This document shows positions 22,140 to 32,081 of a DNA stretch of 32,081 nucleotides, piece after piece. Every line of letters starts with the position of its first letter. Within the stretch, counting starts at the first letter, position 1. The DNA comes from Paramacrobiotus richtersi (taxonomy: Eukaryota > Tardigrada > Eutardigrada > Parachela > Macrobiotidae). The notes under the pieces were generated by a model. It searched no databases. It worked only from the letters and a program-made list of their open reading frames with translations, and was not told the DNA's origin. The stretch covers positions 1-32,081 of the forward strand of contig JAQGAU010000280.1 in assembly GCA_034698045.1 (NCBI GenBank). Reading direction: 5' to 3'. A program made the translations under genes and the position numbers.

Positions 22140-23367
22140 TTAGTCGATATAAACCAATTCTGAATCAGGGCGACCATACAGTACTTTGTGGCGATCAAAT
22201 AAATCTCGCAGTTCTTCCGCATAGCGCTCGTGTACACGATCGATCTCAACCTAAAAGGAGAACGCTGTTCACTGATTACGGTGATATACTTGGAATTTAT
22301 TGAATAGCTGAACGCACAACTGAAACAGTTTCACTTTGCTTACTTGAGTCGGATTAGGATTGTATTCGGTCGGTATAGGCGCCCCAATCACCACCGTTAC
22401 AGGAACTCTAAATGGCATAATCCCTGCTCCCCATAAGATGCCTTTTCCAACGGCAAATCCCGGGCAGAAATGCAGTTTTCGATGCATGAAACGCAGAAAC
22501 TTGTATGCTAGGGCGTCTTTGTGAAAAGCCAGGCGGTAAAGGTCATTTTCACCGAAAGCGAACATTGGTACCAGATGAGCTCTGCAGTTAAGACAAACGT
22601 ACAATGCTTTAATTTCGAAGTTTTGATATGGACTGGTTACCCGTGCTGAATCGCCACTTTAACGAATCCTGCAACCATAAAAATATGTATCTCTATGATG
22701 AAATCGCCCTAAAAACTGGTGACAGGCAGATCTTACCTTTCCGGTTTTTCAGCACCAGATTAACCTTCTTCGAATCCAACTCGTAGATTTCCTTATTCCC
22801 GCCTATCACAATCCCTACCGCTGAACCAGGTCCTTGTTTCAAAACATAATCAATACTTTCCCTACTGACATCGCACATCCCAACCGCCATGGCGTATTCC
22901 CGCAAAAATGGGATATGCATGACGAGTTTTAGTCCCAATAACCTGAGATTAATCCCCGGATACAATTTCCGGAAACCACACGCCTCGGTCGCTAGCGCTC
23001 CAACAAACCCGAACACGACACTTCCCCCGTGCGGATGTCCACCGAAGACGTACTTGTACCGCGGATCCAGGTCGACCGTCTTGACAATTCGAATGGGAAA
23101 GTAATCGCAGTACCATCGCCAGTACGCTGATTGGCGCCATCGTTGCACTGTGTGTCCTCTGTAGCCACCGCGAGAACTCTGATTAAAATCGTAAAAATAC
23201 CAGATTCCATACAGCAGGGGAATGAAGAAGAGGGGAGTGAACAGGGAGATGGGAAGGAAGAAGAAAATGAAAGGAGATATGACGAGGAAAACGGAAAGAT
23301 GCGCCGCTACTGCAAAGGACTGTAAAGCGCGGTCGAACGATTGTTTCATATAACTTGGCAGAAACAT
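22140..23367 (-). CDS. DGAT2/MOGAT-family acyl-CoA:acylglycerol acyltransferase
   Basis: Four exons (high to low): 23367-22737, 22668-22641, 22581-22344, 22250-22140. The sum is 1008 bp, in frame, 335 aa, the usual size of this family. A long hydrophobic hairpin near the N-terminus (about 22-60) fits the double membrane anchor in the ER. YFPIRIVKT (89-97) and HPHG (111-114, in FGGHPHGG) are family hallmarks; HPHG contains the presumed catalytic His. Further conserved blocks are GGNKEIYEL, KGFVKVAIQHG (split by the 28-bp exon 2) and the C-terminal HERY..EL.DLF.RHK. By family, it transfers an acyl group from acyl-CoA to mono- or diacylglycerol to make triacylglycerol; which substrate is preferred cannot be told from sequence. 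All key motifs are intact. Confidence 0.93.
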
Positions 23368-24601
23368 TGTATATATGGAAATATTTTGCAGGGGATAATA
23401 GTCCTATATTCCTCACTATCGAACTGTGCACATATTTCTATATTGCAGCGCAACGGTTAGCGACTAGTGCGGTATCTATATTAATTTAACAGAGGTTAAA
23501 GAGAAAAATTAGAACTGGCTAAAAGTTTGCCGGCAATACTTGCGGAAAAGCCGATAACGTGCAGTGTGTACATATGTGCTTAGTAACGCTGAGATTGTGC
23601 CGCCTGTGCAGCGATAAGGCAATGCACGCGGCTGTTTCCGCGTGTGATGATCAACAATACGCGATATCCGCAAAGTACATTCGGTGCGTTCGGTACATTG
23701 AGCGTTCCATTTAGCAGCCAGCTTTGAAAATACCAGGTTTTAGGTTTTAGAACGTTTAAAAGTTTCCCAAAGTAGAGGGTGTGATTATTTGTCTGCCGTC
23801 TCGTGCGAGTTTGTTATCGTACGATTACATCGGCACTTTCCCATGCACGCGAATGTTATGTAACGATTGGCATCACCATAGCGGACATCAAACGCAGTAA
23901 ACACTTTATTCAATAAACATGGATACCATATTCCTTATATCAGATTCTGTAGTTGAAGTTTGACATGTGAACAATAGAGCGAAAGAGTATCGACAGATTT
24001 CCCGACAACAATTTCCATGATAATCGTTTTTGGTCCACCGTCATCAGCTAAAGCAGCTAGTGTTGCTCGGCGCAACTAACCACTGCGCAATGAAAACATA
24101 TCATTAAATTTTGGTACTTGACTTTAGCAATCGTCGTTCTGTAGTCGTTATAGTGTGGCCCGGACGTGCCTTGGACTGTGCGTCCCTTTTTAAGGGGCCG
24201 TGCTGGACCAATTCTAAATGCAGCTTCGATCACAGCCTACAACCGTCCAGTCAGAAACAAACTCTTTCCTTTTATAAGATCTCGTAGAGCACATAATAGG
24301 CAAAATAAGCCCATGGTCTTTATTTCTGATTCGATAGAGCTTTTTGTATGACGTGCGTCGTGCGAAAAGACTGACAGGTGATCGTTTTAAAGAACACAGT
24401 TTCTCAGACACTTGCTGGTTCCGTGAATGGGTGGCCATTGCGCCCAGGCACCGCTTTGCAATGCCTGACAAGATCCCATCGCAAATACCGCGACACAAAC
24501 AATGAGTGCAACCCGATACCCGCAACTTGAACAGCTACCAATTCGCTACAACCGCATGACAGCGTAGGAGAGAGCGTGAATGAGTTATCAGATATTCCCA
24601 T
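23368..24601. other. Intergenic region, includes duplicated 3' flank of GPCR copy 1
   Basis: No gene is supported. Frames at 24166-24351 (+), 24214-24525 (-) and 24404-24601 (-) lack domains. The stretch 24402-24452 matches 27488-27537 and marks the left part of a tandem duplication. An AATAAA on the minus strand at 24319-24324 could be the poly(A) signal of the GPCR that ends at 24602. Confidence 0.5.
24402..24452. repeat. GPCR 3'-flank duplicate, copy 1
   Basis: About 50 bp downstream of GPCR copy 1 matches 27488-27537 downstream of GPCR copy 2 with small indels; the best shared block is gcgcccaggcac. It lies outside the coding exons, so the duplication unit was larger than the gene. Confidence 0.6.
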
Positions 24602-25892
24602 TTACAACACTACATCTTTGACAGCTGAAGCCACGTGATTCTGATGAGTGGAGTTTGGGCGTTCACGAAAAGTGCGCCCCTCACCATTGGTTACCACAGT
24701 CAAAGGCTGCACCAACCTGCCGTGTCTGACATTCCGCAAGAATTCCACAAACCCGGTCCTGTACTCCTTGCTCATGCAGTACATGAGCGTCTACAATGCA
24801 ACCAAAACGTTATGATAGTTCCACAACCATAACTGTTCTGTTAAGCCATTTTTACCGGTATTATAATAAATCCCACAGGATACAGCAATCGTGCTGCCAA
24901 CTGTAATGGTACAGACGCAAAGTACACATCGGGTGCAGCACCAATGATCACCGGTACCGGCAAGTAGCACAGCACAGCCACGAAGAACATGATGAAGGAC
25001 ATCTTGGTTATGGCTGTTGCGGCTTTGTCTTTGGAATTCTTGAACCCATTTCCGGTGTCACCCTTTTTACGGTGAAGGATTATAGCCAGAACAAAGTATA
25101 GTGTAGTGCATAGTGTCAGTGGAACGTATACGCCCAATGATTGTTGGGTGTTTCCCATCCAGCCTAACGCGGGATACTGGCATCCACCTAGAACGCTGCG
25201 CACGTAACCACCTGCCAGTCCAAAGCACTGGGGTGTGGCTAGGAGAATACCGAAAACAGTGGCTGATATTACTTGGAAGTAATTAACCTTGGCTGTTGTA
25301 ATGAGTGCGTAGTGATGGGGAAATAATAGTGCTATCAAGCGATTGATGGCGATCATTGTATCCAACCAGGACAAAGTCTATAAAGCAAAAGAAACAAAAA
25401 CAGATCGACTTCATATATTTTTCATAACAATGTCATGTGGCATAAATGCATTTTTTGAAAGCTGACTATTTCTGTTAACGAATGACTCTCCACATACTGA
25501 TAAAATTCTCCCAAATTACTCACATGCTGCAGCACGTGAAAGATAAACCGATCAGCAATACAAGCAGAAGCTGCCAGATCCCATCCCTTGATTTGGCTCC
25601 CATAAATAAAGATGGCGGACAATGGAAACGAAACCAAGCCCATCATACCACCGACAAAAAGTGACGCAGCAATGAGCGTCCCTGCCCCAGCTCTCAGAGT
25701 TTTCTTCAAAGAAATTGTCAGCACCAGAGAAAAATTGGCAAGAACGCCGATGTAGCACAGAATCAACAAGATTGTTGCCCAGGTGATAACAGCTAATTTT
25801 GGCTCGATATACAAAAGTCCTTGAACCCCGCTTTTTGCCGAAGTGTTGTATTCCGGAGGCCGCGTTAATGGAGAATTTGTCGTGGAATTCAT
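24602..25892 (-). CDS. Rhodopsin-class GPCR, tandem copy 1
   Basis: Three exons (high to low): 25892-25524, 25377-24856, 24790-24602; 1080 bp, in frame, 359 aa. Exon 1 starts MNSTTNS (N-glycosylation sequon), then TM1 (WATILLILCYIGVLANFSLVL, where N-F may be the TM1 Asn site) and TM2. TM3 is split by the first intron and continues into exon 2, where MIAINRLIALLFPHHY replaces the usual A..DRY....P..Y (NRL in place of DRY). TM4, TM5, a basic loop (HRKKG..KDKAA), TM6 with CYLPVP, and TM7 follow. Exon 3 supplies P-TLMY at the end of TM7, so the NPxxY-like site is split by the intron, then helix 8 and a short tail. Orphan; ligand unknown. Exons 1 and 2 align with 27782-29141 across almost their entire length. 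Confidence 0.9.
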
Positions 25893-26519
25893 TGCTAAAT
25901 GATTACATAAGTTTATGATGGTTTCAACTGACAACCAGCTGAACACAAAACAATAGCCAACACCAAACTGTCAGGGTGGACTTAATTGAGACCTTCCTGA
26001 TGTTTTGCAATTTCTTAATACGGGAATGACATCTTGCCGAGTCAATGCCGACCATATGGTGCACGAAATCCAGATAAATTTGAGCACGAGATCTCCTGTT
26101 TTCGGGTAAGCGCGCATCAAGAATTCATATAACAAGCCGGAATACAACATGCCACGGAGGTCATCAAACTTTCAATAAGTGAGACGAGCATATATAAAAT
26201 CTGAAGACAGAAATCCATATTCCAAATAACAGACAGATTTCATATTGCGCTACCGTAGCGTGCGTGATATTGACGTTTTGTTGAGTGAACTAGGTGCGCT
26301 ACACGGAACAATTAGAAGATTGCTTGCTATCTGCAGTTTCTTATAAGTGACGCTGTCTATAAACTGTTAAAAGTTGCATGGGATTTGCTTTGGGAGATGG
26401 TCTCAAAGAAATAGCCGATCTGCTGGTTTTGGGAAGAACTTTCCGGATGCGGGTGGTAGGGGTATGTAGGCATACAGTACTTTGTAATATCGAATATCTG
26501 CAACAATTAGGTACATATT

Positions 26520-26721
26520 ACATTACCTGCTGCGAATTGCCGAGCAGCTGAAGTACAAAACGGTATAAACGTTTCCGAAGATCGCAAATGCGAAGTACAG
26601 CGTACGCAGTCACGTCAGGAAATGAAGCTTTTGACCTCGCTGAACACAGTAGCTCGAGATCGCCTGCTATTTCTTCGTGAAAATACTTGGCAGTGTTCAG
26701 AAAATTATTGAATGAGTTCAT
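26520..26721 (-). other. Possible orphan exon, minus strand
   Basis: An open minus-strand stretch encodes a protein-like sequence (TAKYFHEEIAGDLELLCSAR ... LRKRLYRFVLQLLGNSQQ) and ends at a good donor, CAG|GTAATG, near 26524. Amino-acid composition looks like a helical protein, not random frame. I cannot find a partner exon with matching phase, and I do not recognise the sequence. It may be an exon of an unannotated gene, a decayed exon, or chance. Confidence 0.25.
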
Positions 26722-26750
26722 TAATCAGAACCGCTTTCCGGTTCAGCATG

Positions 26751-26799
26751 TGTATAGTATGTCATCTGAATCGAGTGTATAGTATGTCATCTGAATCGA
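26751..26799. repeat. Direct tandem duplication, 2 x 25 bp
   Basis: The unit tgtatagtatgtcatctgaa + tcgag occurs twice back to back, the second copy differing only at its last base. Near-perfect identity implies a recent event. Confidence 0.9.
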
Positions 26800-26984
26800 A
26801 CATGTCTGTCGTCAACTATCCAGATAGCCGTGCGAGTCCGACAGAAAGGTACTGCCGTGTCCCCTTTGATATCATCACACAACTTTGCTCGTGTTGTTAA
26901 TGGCAAACGACATATATTTAATTGTCTGATTCGTGAACTGGTTCAGTTGATCACACTTTCGTCCCTCACCATCGGCCATGCTAC

Positions 26985-27250
26985 GGAGGACGGAAGATCG
27001 CCGGAAATTGCTTCATGCGAGTCCTCATAACTGCATCGGACGCGCTTCCCGTACGTTTCTGTATCTTTTCATCTGTTCGATCTCTACTCGGCAACTCCGG
27101 ACGCCCACCAACTCGAACCATCGCCTACGCCATGATTGCACTGGTTTAATTTAATCTGTATACCATCAAGTCTTTTTTGAGAATCAATAATTATTTGTAC
27201 GCGCAGTTTTTGTCGTACGCTTACACTGATAGAAGTGCATGCATATGGGT
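26985..27250. repeat. Duplicated 5'-flank block, copy 1
   Basis: Sequence here matches 30765-31060 in the same orientation relative to the GPCR genes. Shared stretches include ttttcatct..., ctgtatacc/cggtatacc, ttttttgagaatca, and cgtacgcttacactga followed by agtgcat. It lies about 1.1-1.35 kb upstream of GPCR copy 1. Short indels are frequent, so identity is moderate. Confidence 0.6.
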
Positions 27251-27487
27251 GCTTCACAACTCAGAAATTAACAACACAGCGTGGTTGCATCCTAGCTGCT
27301 ACGTGTATTTTTGCACAGCTAACGAGATGTTTATAACCACGAAACGTCAGTGTTTACAGCATAGCTGAAGCCAACCATTAGCGGCTAATCAAAAATTCAG
27401 GCAATTTTTTCCGGTATGAACCAGTGTCCAAACGTTTAAAACGTCCAGGACGATTTCAATTTAAGTCGTCGTTCTAAAAGCCGCGGT

Positions 27488-27537
27488 CTTTCAGGCATTT
27501 GCTGCTTCCGGCAATGGTGACCGCTGCGCCCAGGCAC
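27488..27537. repeat. GPCR 3'-flank duplicate, copy 2
   Basis: This is the partner of 24402-24452. It lies about 245 bp past the stop of GPCR copy 2, against about 150 bp for copy 1, so sequence has been gained or lost between them. Confidence 0.6.
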
Positions 27538-27781
27538 TCTCTTCTGGTAGTTAACATGATTCCACCCGCAACCAGGGATAAGAAAAGGTCGCGTTACCAA
27601 TAAGTGTAACCTGATATGGAAATAAAAACTGTTAACAAATACGCTACAACGTCATAACAGTCCAGCAATGGTTAAGCAAGCAAGTGAATGGTTAAGTGGT
27701 TAAGATGTGCAAGTCAGGACTCAGGAGTGATTAATATCGTGTTATCGAGTATCCCGGTCTTCAATGATACATCCTGACATC

Positions 27782-29141
27782 TCAGGCCAGCAAATTCTGA
27801 TGCGTTGATGTTGGGCGTTCGCGCAGACTGTGCCCCTCAGCACAGGTATCCAAAGTCAATGGTTGCACCAATCGGCCGTTCCTGATATTCTGCACGATCT
27901 GCATAAAGCCGGTTCGGTACTCCTTGCTCATGCAGTACATCAGAACCTATGATCCAACAGACACGTGATAAGAATCCGATTATGATAACTCCACGTTTCG
28001 TTCCAGTCATATTTACCGGTATTACAATAAACCCCACTGGGAATAGCAACCTTGATAATAACTGTAATGGAACTGACGAAAAGAACAGAGTGGGTGCGGT
28101 ACCAATGATAGCTGGCACCGGCAGGTAACATAGCGTTTCCACGAAGAACATGACAAAGGACATCTTGGTTACAGCTGTTGCGGCTTTGTCTCTTGAACTC
28201 TTGAACCTATTTCTGCTGTCGCCTCCCTTTTTGACATTAAGGATAATAGTCAGCACCAAGTAAATTGTTGTACACAGGGAAAGCGGTAGGTATATGCCTA
28301 GTGACTGCTGGACCTTCCCAAACCAGCCGAGCCCAGCATACTGGCATCCGCCTACAAAGTTTCTTATATAACCGCCGGCTAGTCCAAAGCACTGCGGTGT
28401 GGCCAATAGAATTCCGAAAACTGTGGCTGAAATAATTTGAGAATAGTTGAATCTTGGTGCGGTAATCAGGGCATAGTAATGGGGAAACAGCAGAGCTATC
28501 AAGCGACTGATGGCGATCATTGCGTCCAACCAGTCCAGAATCTACATAGCACAAGCAATACTGTAGTTATAAGTCGGCAGAGACTTGAAAAAGATGTAGC
28601 TGTCTGTATCACAATGTGGTGTATGTATTTTGGATAATTACATCACATGCAGTTGGAATTTTCGAAGACGGTATGGTGTATAATGGCAGCTGCTTGCTTG
28701 ACTACTTCTAAAAGCATGTTATTATTTCTATTGATAAATACTAGTAAGATTTTGAAAATAGGAACTACTCACATGCAGAAGGGAATGAAAGATAAACCGA
28801 TCAGCAACGCAAGCAGCAGGTGGCAAATCCCATCCTCTGATTTGACTTCCGTATACAAAGATCGCGGACAGTGGGAGCGAAACTAGGCACAGCAAACTGA
28901 CGACAAAAAGTGCCGCAGCAATGAGTGGTCCCGCTCCAGCTCGCAGAGACTTTTTCAAACAAATAGTCAATACCAAGGAAAAGTTGAGAAGAGCGCCAAT
29001 GTAGCAGAGTATTAACAGAACTGCTGCCCAGATAATAACCGTTAGTTTTGGTTCAATATACAAAAGACCCTTCACTCCATATTTCGCCGAGGTGTTGTAT
29101 TCCAGCGGCCGAATTAAAGAAGAAACAAACGTGTAATTCAT
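27782..29141 (-). CDS. Rhodopsin-class GPCR, tandem copy 2
   Basis: Three exons (high to low): 29141-28773, 28541-28017, 27946-27782; 1059 bp, in frame, 352 aa. Exon 1 has exactly the same length as in copy 1 (369 bp), and both introns fall at the same codons: within TM3 (GTGAGT donors) and inside the TM7 P..xY site (CCG|GTAA donors). The TM3 end reads MIAISRLIALLFPHYY, so the DRY Asp is Ser here and Asn in copy 1. The basic loop has KKGGDSRNRFKSSRDKAA, one residue longer. TM6 has CYLPVP and exon 3 begins VLMYCMSKEYRTGF. The C-terminal tail is 8 residues shorter than in copy 1. Orphan receptor. Divergence is concentrated in the N-terminus, loops and tail. Confidence 0.9.
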
Positions 29142-30764
29142 TGTTAAGCGCCAAACTCACTCGAATGTACGGGCATGTTAATATTAAACACGTGTATCAG
29201 GATCCAAGAATTAAGTAGTTACATGCAAAACAAAAGCCGAAAACAGACAGTAAGGGTTCAGCGGACGTTTCTCAAACTGGGCGGGGTCTGCGGGTACGGT
29301 GCCTTTCCTCCCAACGTCAGAAACTTAAAAATGGTCATTGATCTGCAGACGAAATTATACGGAATTCAAAAGACTTTCCTTGTAATATATTAACCTGCGC
29401 TAACATATAGTTCTTTGGAACAGGCGCTGCCGTGACCTTAAATAACAAGCTGAAACTGTAGCATTCGCTTGGGGACATGTTCAAATGTCAGAGAGATGTT
29501 AGATGAACGTCTTTGTATAGAGATACTCGGATTAGGGTGGAGTTCACACGTAGATGATGTCGATAAATGCATCATATCGAGGGCAGGCAACAAACGGGTG
29601 CCAAGGGCACCACCTACGCTTTGCCCAAACGCGAAACATGCAAAAGGGTTCCTAGAAGAATAAAGGACAACGCGTGTGATATAACGTAATGCGGATTTTA
29701 GTCAGCAGTCCCATTGCGAAACTGCCTGACAGACAGACAAGCAACAGAACACCAGGCAACAGAACGAAAGGTCATCCTCCGAGTACCCGAAACCAGCACG
29801 AAAGCTATTTTCAGAACAGTATTTACTGTCCAGATAGAGTGTCGGCCAGCACATTTACACATTTACAGACTGATGTCGAAGTTCCTTCCTTATCTTTGTC
29901 AATATGCTGTGTGCCGAGCTCACAATCGCTTCCCCAGAGCCACCTGGTGGTCAGCATCTCAGGCACGCCGCCCGGGTATCACTTGAATCACTCATGTTTC
30001 GAAATGCCACCGCTTTGCAAAGCGCATAAATTTAGTCACCACGAAGTGCGGATTACATGTATAGCAAATCCAGTTTGCTTTTAGCAGACCTCGCAGCGGG
30101 AGTTCAGAACAAGAGTATGGCCTCCAGGTTTACAGCATTTTTTACCGATCTACTGGCTGCCATCGGGCGACTGTTAGTTCTGTTGCGGTGCGTGGCATCG
30201 ATTCCAGTGACATCATTTACGATGATAGCGTGCTCGAGATTCTCATCTGTTTAAGTCGGATTATTAACAGTGGCCCCACAGGTTAATCCAATGAAGATGC
30301 GGTACAGTACAAGCCACAAGGTTCGCAAATTGTTAATTTAAGGACGCTTTTTCTTTCCTTGTCAGAGCATTAGCATGGGGCTGCAACTGGTATTGCCCTG
30401 GATGTGAAGGGTAGTTTCGACAGCGGCAATTGCCAACAACAGTGAATACAGTTTTTAATGTAAAAAAAAAGTAACGCAAGAAATGGAAGATGTGTTTTTG
30501 GTTTTTAATGTCTAACTGTGTAATATTGCACGGACTCTCTCAAGACTTGTATAGCCGCCGCGGACTACAGATTAACATTTACATTCAGTAATGTAAACAG
30601 CCATTCAGCTAGCACAAGAATGAAAAGCGCAAGATTTGTCGGATGTAGCAAAGCTGGTAACCGGCAATGTCGAATGGCGGCTCATTAATTGTAATATCCA
30701 GACTAAAATTTACCTGGCAAAATACAAGATAATTCGCAGAACAGGTGCACGAGTAGCAGAGAAT
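29142..30764. other. 5' flank of GPCR copy 2, no gene supported
   Basis: Plus-strand frames at 29175-29393, 29469-29663, 29689-30084 (with 29714-29986 overlapping) and 30057-30254 show no domain, no splice-phase partner and biased low-complexity stretches (acagacagacaag, gcaacagaac repeats near 29730-29765). The spacing between the GPCR start and the shared 5' block is about 0.5 kb longer than for copy 1, so part of this stretch may be inserted or lost material. Confidence 0.45.
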
Positions 30765-31060
30765 GTATGGAAAGATCGAAAGGTCAACGGAATTCGCTTC
30801 ACGCGATTCCCCCACGACTGCACCGGAAGGGCTTCCAGTGTGCTTCTGCTCTTTTTCATCTCCCTGATCGCCATTTGGGAACTTCGCATGCGTTCCAGCT
30901 CGAAGCATCGCACATGCCAAGGTTGCAGGTGTAACTGAATCGGTATACCGTCTGCTACATACTATCTTTATACAGATACTATATGCTTAAGAGTCTTTTT
31001 GAGAATCATTAACATTTGTATTTTCGACATACGCTTACACTGACACAAGTGCATGGCTAC
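30765..31060. repeat. Duplicated 5'-flank block, copy 2
   Basis: Partner of 26985-27250. On the minus strand part of it keeps a reading frame related to copy 1 (DEKEQKHTGSPSGAV here; DEKIQKRTGSASDAV there), though no complete exon with matching splice sites can be drawn in both copies. It lies about 1.6-1.9 kb upstream of GPCR copy 2. Confidence 0.55.
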
Positions 31061-31339
31061 TTCAAGCTCCAGAAACGCAGTAATCCGAAACACCTAGGTT
31101 GGCCTTGCTACGGCTTTAGCGCAGCCAAGCTTGTAAGATATACATATGTAGAACACCTTACATCTATTTACGTAGAACGCTGAAACCTTTTCAAACTGTC
31201 TTTTTTTTAACGAAACAGCGAACTCGGCGACCTGCAACAATTGCATGTTGCAGCCGGAGCGTGTGGCACTATGCAACAACAATTTTCTGCCGCGTAAAGT
31301 ATGTGACGTACGGACTTACGGCGCGTTTAATTTCGAATC

Positions 31340-31528
31340 GTGTCACCAGCATTACTGTACAAATTTACTGCCGCTCCAGAGGTAGGCACCCGCGCACGAT
31401 ACACACGAGGTCTCTACTACGGTGTGGTGCAGCAGGACGGCCGTTTTCGTATAAAATGTTCCAAGGCAAAACCGGTGGGCATAACTGCTTTTCGCGAACG
31501 AATGATCAGTCTTGGTATAATACATTAA
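31340..31528 (+). other. Short open frame of unknown status
   Basis: 62 codons with a protein-like composition (YTRGLYYGVVQQDGRFRIKC), preceded by a possible acceptor (gtgtcaccag, ending near 31349). No donor-linked partner and no recognised family. Listed because it is the only frame in the right-hand 1 kb that reads like protein. Confidence 0.2.
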
Positions 31529-31638
31529 CGCAGTGCGCTCGCCCTGCGCAGCATTCGGGTTTAGCCCAGAAACGAGTAAATATTACTGCTTTCGGCACCT
31601 AAAATTTTGGTATTTGATACTTCAAACAAACATTGAAA

Positions 31639-31679
31639 CATTGAAACTAACGTGAAAAGTATACATTGAAACTAACGTG
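31639..31679. repeat. 16-bp direct repeat (cattgaaactaacgtg)
   Basis: Two exact copies, at 31639-31654 and 31664-31679, separated by 9 bp. A partial third copy, cattgaaac, lies just before the first at 31631. Confidence 0.85.
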
Positions 31680-31884
31680 GAGTGTTCGCCCCGCGCGTAA
31701 AAGTGATCTGAAGTAAACAAGTTTTCAGACATAATGAGTGAGTGAGCTCTGCGAATTTACGAAGCTTTTTTGCAAAGCGCAGGATCCTTGAGATATTTTA
31801 ATGTTGAATAACGAAGCTGTGGAGCTATCCAGTGTTTACGACAATCGTCATATCCATCGTTTACAGAAATTGTCAACGGCCTAC

Positions 31885-31995
31885 ACAATTGGGCGGAATG
31901 GGAATACGGAATCGGAAAGCATTTCTCGGAACGGAATACAAATTCACGGAATCGTTGCCGGAACCAAATGTTGGAATCGGAATGCAGTTAACCCT
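31885..31995. repeat. Degenerate GGAAT/CGGAAC repeat tract
   Basis: About 100 bp contains a dozen imperfect copies of GGAAT or GGAAC (for example gggaatacggaatcggaa, cggaacggaatac, ttggaatcggaatg). The unit spacing is irregular, often 6-12 bp. It may be the edge of a larger satellite-like array near the window end. Confidence 0.6.
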
Positions 31996-32081
31996 TCAAC
32001 GTCCACGCGGTGAAATGTTCACCAGTGTGGTCCGCCAGTCTTCCTGAAGCACTGTTTGTAGTTAGTATAAATGCCAGGCAT

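Larger units (their letters stand above)
25893..27781. other. Region between the two GPCR copies
   Basis: This holds the 5' flank of GPCR copy 1 and the 3' flank of copy 2. It contains a 25-bp tandem duplication (26751-26799), a minus-strand open frame with a good donor (26520-26721), a block shared with the 5' flank of copy 2 (about 26985-27250), and the 3'-flank duplicate (27488-27537). No complete gene is supported. Confidence 0.5.

Noticed and set aside
29689..30084. 131-codon plus-strand open frame in the GPCR copy 2 flank
   Set aside because: Low-complexity composition, a second overlapping open frame, no domain and no conserved counterpart upstream of copy 1.
1..32081. Bacterial-type systems (operons, CRISPR arrays, toxin-antitoxin)
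   Set aside because: No regularly spaced repeats with unique spacers, no polycistronic frames; introns are everywhere, so the window is eukaryotic nuclear DNA.

Overview
This is a window of animal nuclear genome. Every multi-exon gene has spliceosomal GT/AG introns, mostly about 43-400 bp, and the products are metazoan signalling proteins: a Sema/PSI/IPT receptor, a receptor guanylyl cyclase, rhodopsin-class GPCRs, a DGAT2-type acyltransferase and an F-box protein. Compact genes, short introns and several divergent or lineage-restricted families suggest a small ecdysozoan genome. A tardigrade is my best guess, but that is an inference and not a database result.

Layout from left to right. 1-172 (-) holds the decayed 3' part of a non-LTR retrotransposon reverse transcriptase. 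471-4341 (+) holds a receptor with a partial Sema domain, one PSI and four IPT domains, and a transmembrane segment, ending in a 48-residue tail with no kinase or RasGAP domain. 5401-7515 (+) holds a three-exon F-box protein with an unrecognised N-terminal domain. 8574-14148 (-) holds a 21-exon receptor guanylyl cyclase whose frame I could follow from start to stop (1018 aa); the first metal-binding Asp of its cyclase domain is Ser. 15011-15505 (-) and 16854-18082 (-) hold two related single-pass membrane proteins that share a transmembrane/tail module with a PPxY motif. 19191-21553 (+) holds a protein kinase joined to kelch repeats, with two lesions inside the kelch part. 22140-23367 (-) holds a DGAT2/MOGAT-family acyltransferase. 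24602-25892 (-) and 27782-29141 (-) hold a tandem pair of GPCRs with the same exon structure. 29142-32081 holds no gene I can support; it contains duplicated GPCR flank and a GGAAT-rich degenerate repeat.

The genes do not form an operon-like system. The theme is membrane signalling, with several departures from canonical signalling domains: a receptor without its effector domain, a cyclase missing a catalytic Asp, GPCRs with an altered DRY motif, and a kinase fused to a propeller. Exon borders were placed by eye from splice signals, phase and domain continuity. Where phases close across every exon (cyclase, acyltransferase, both GPCRs, the long PPxY protein, the F-box gene) confidence is high.
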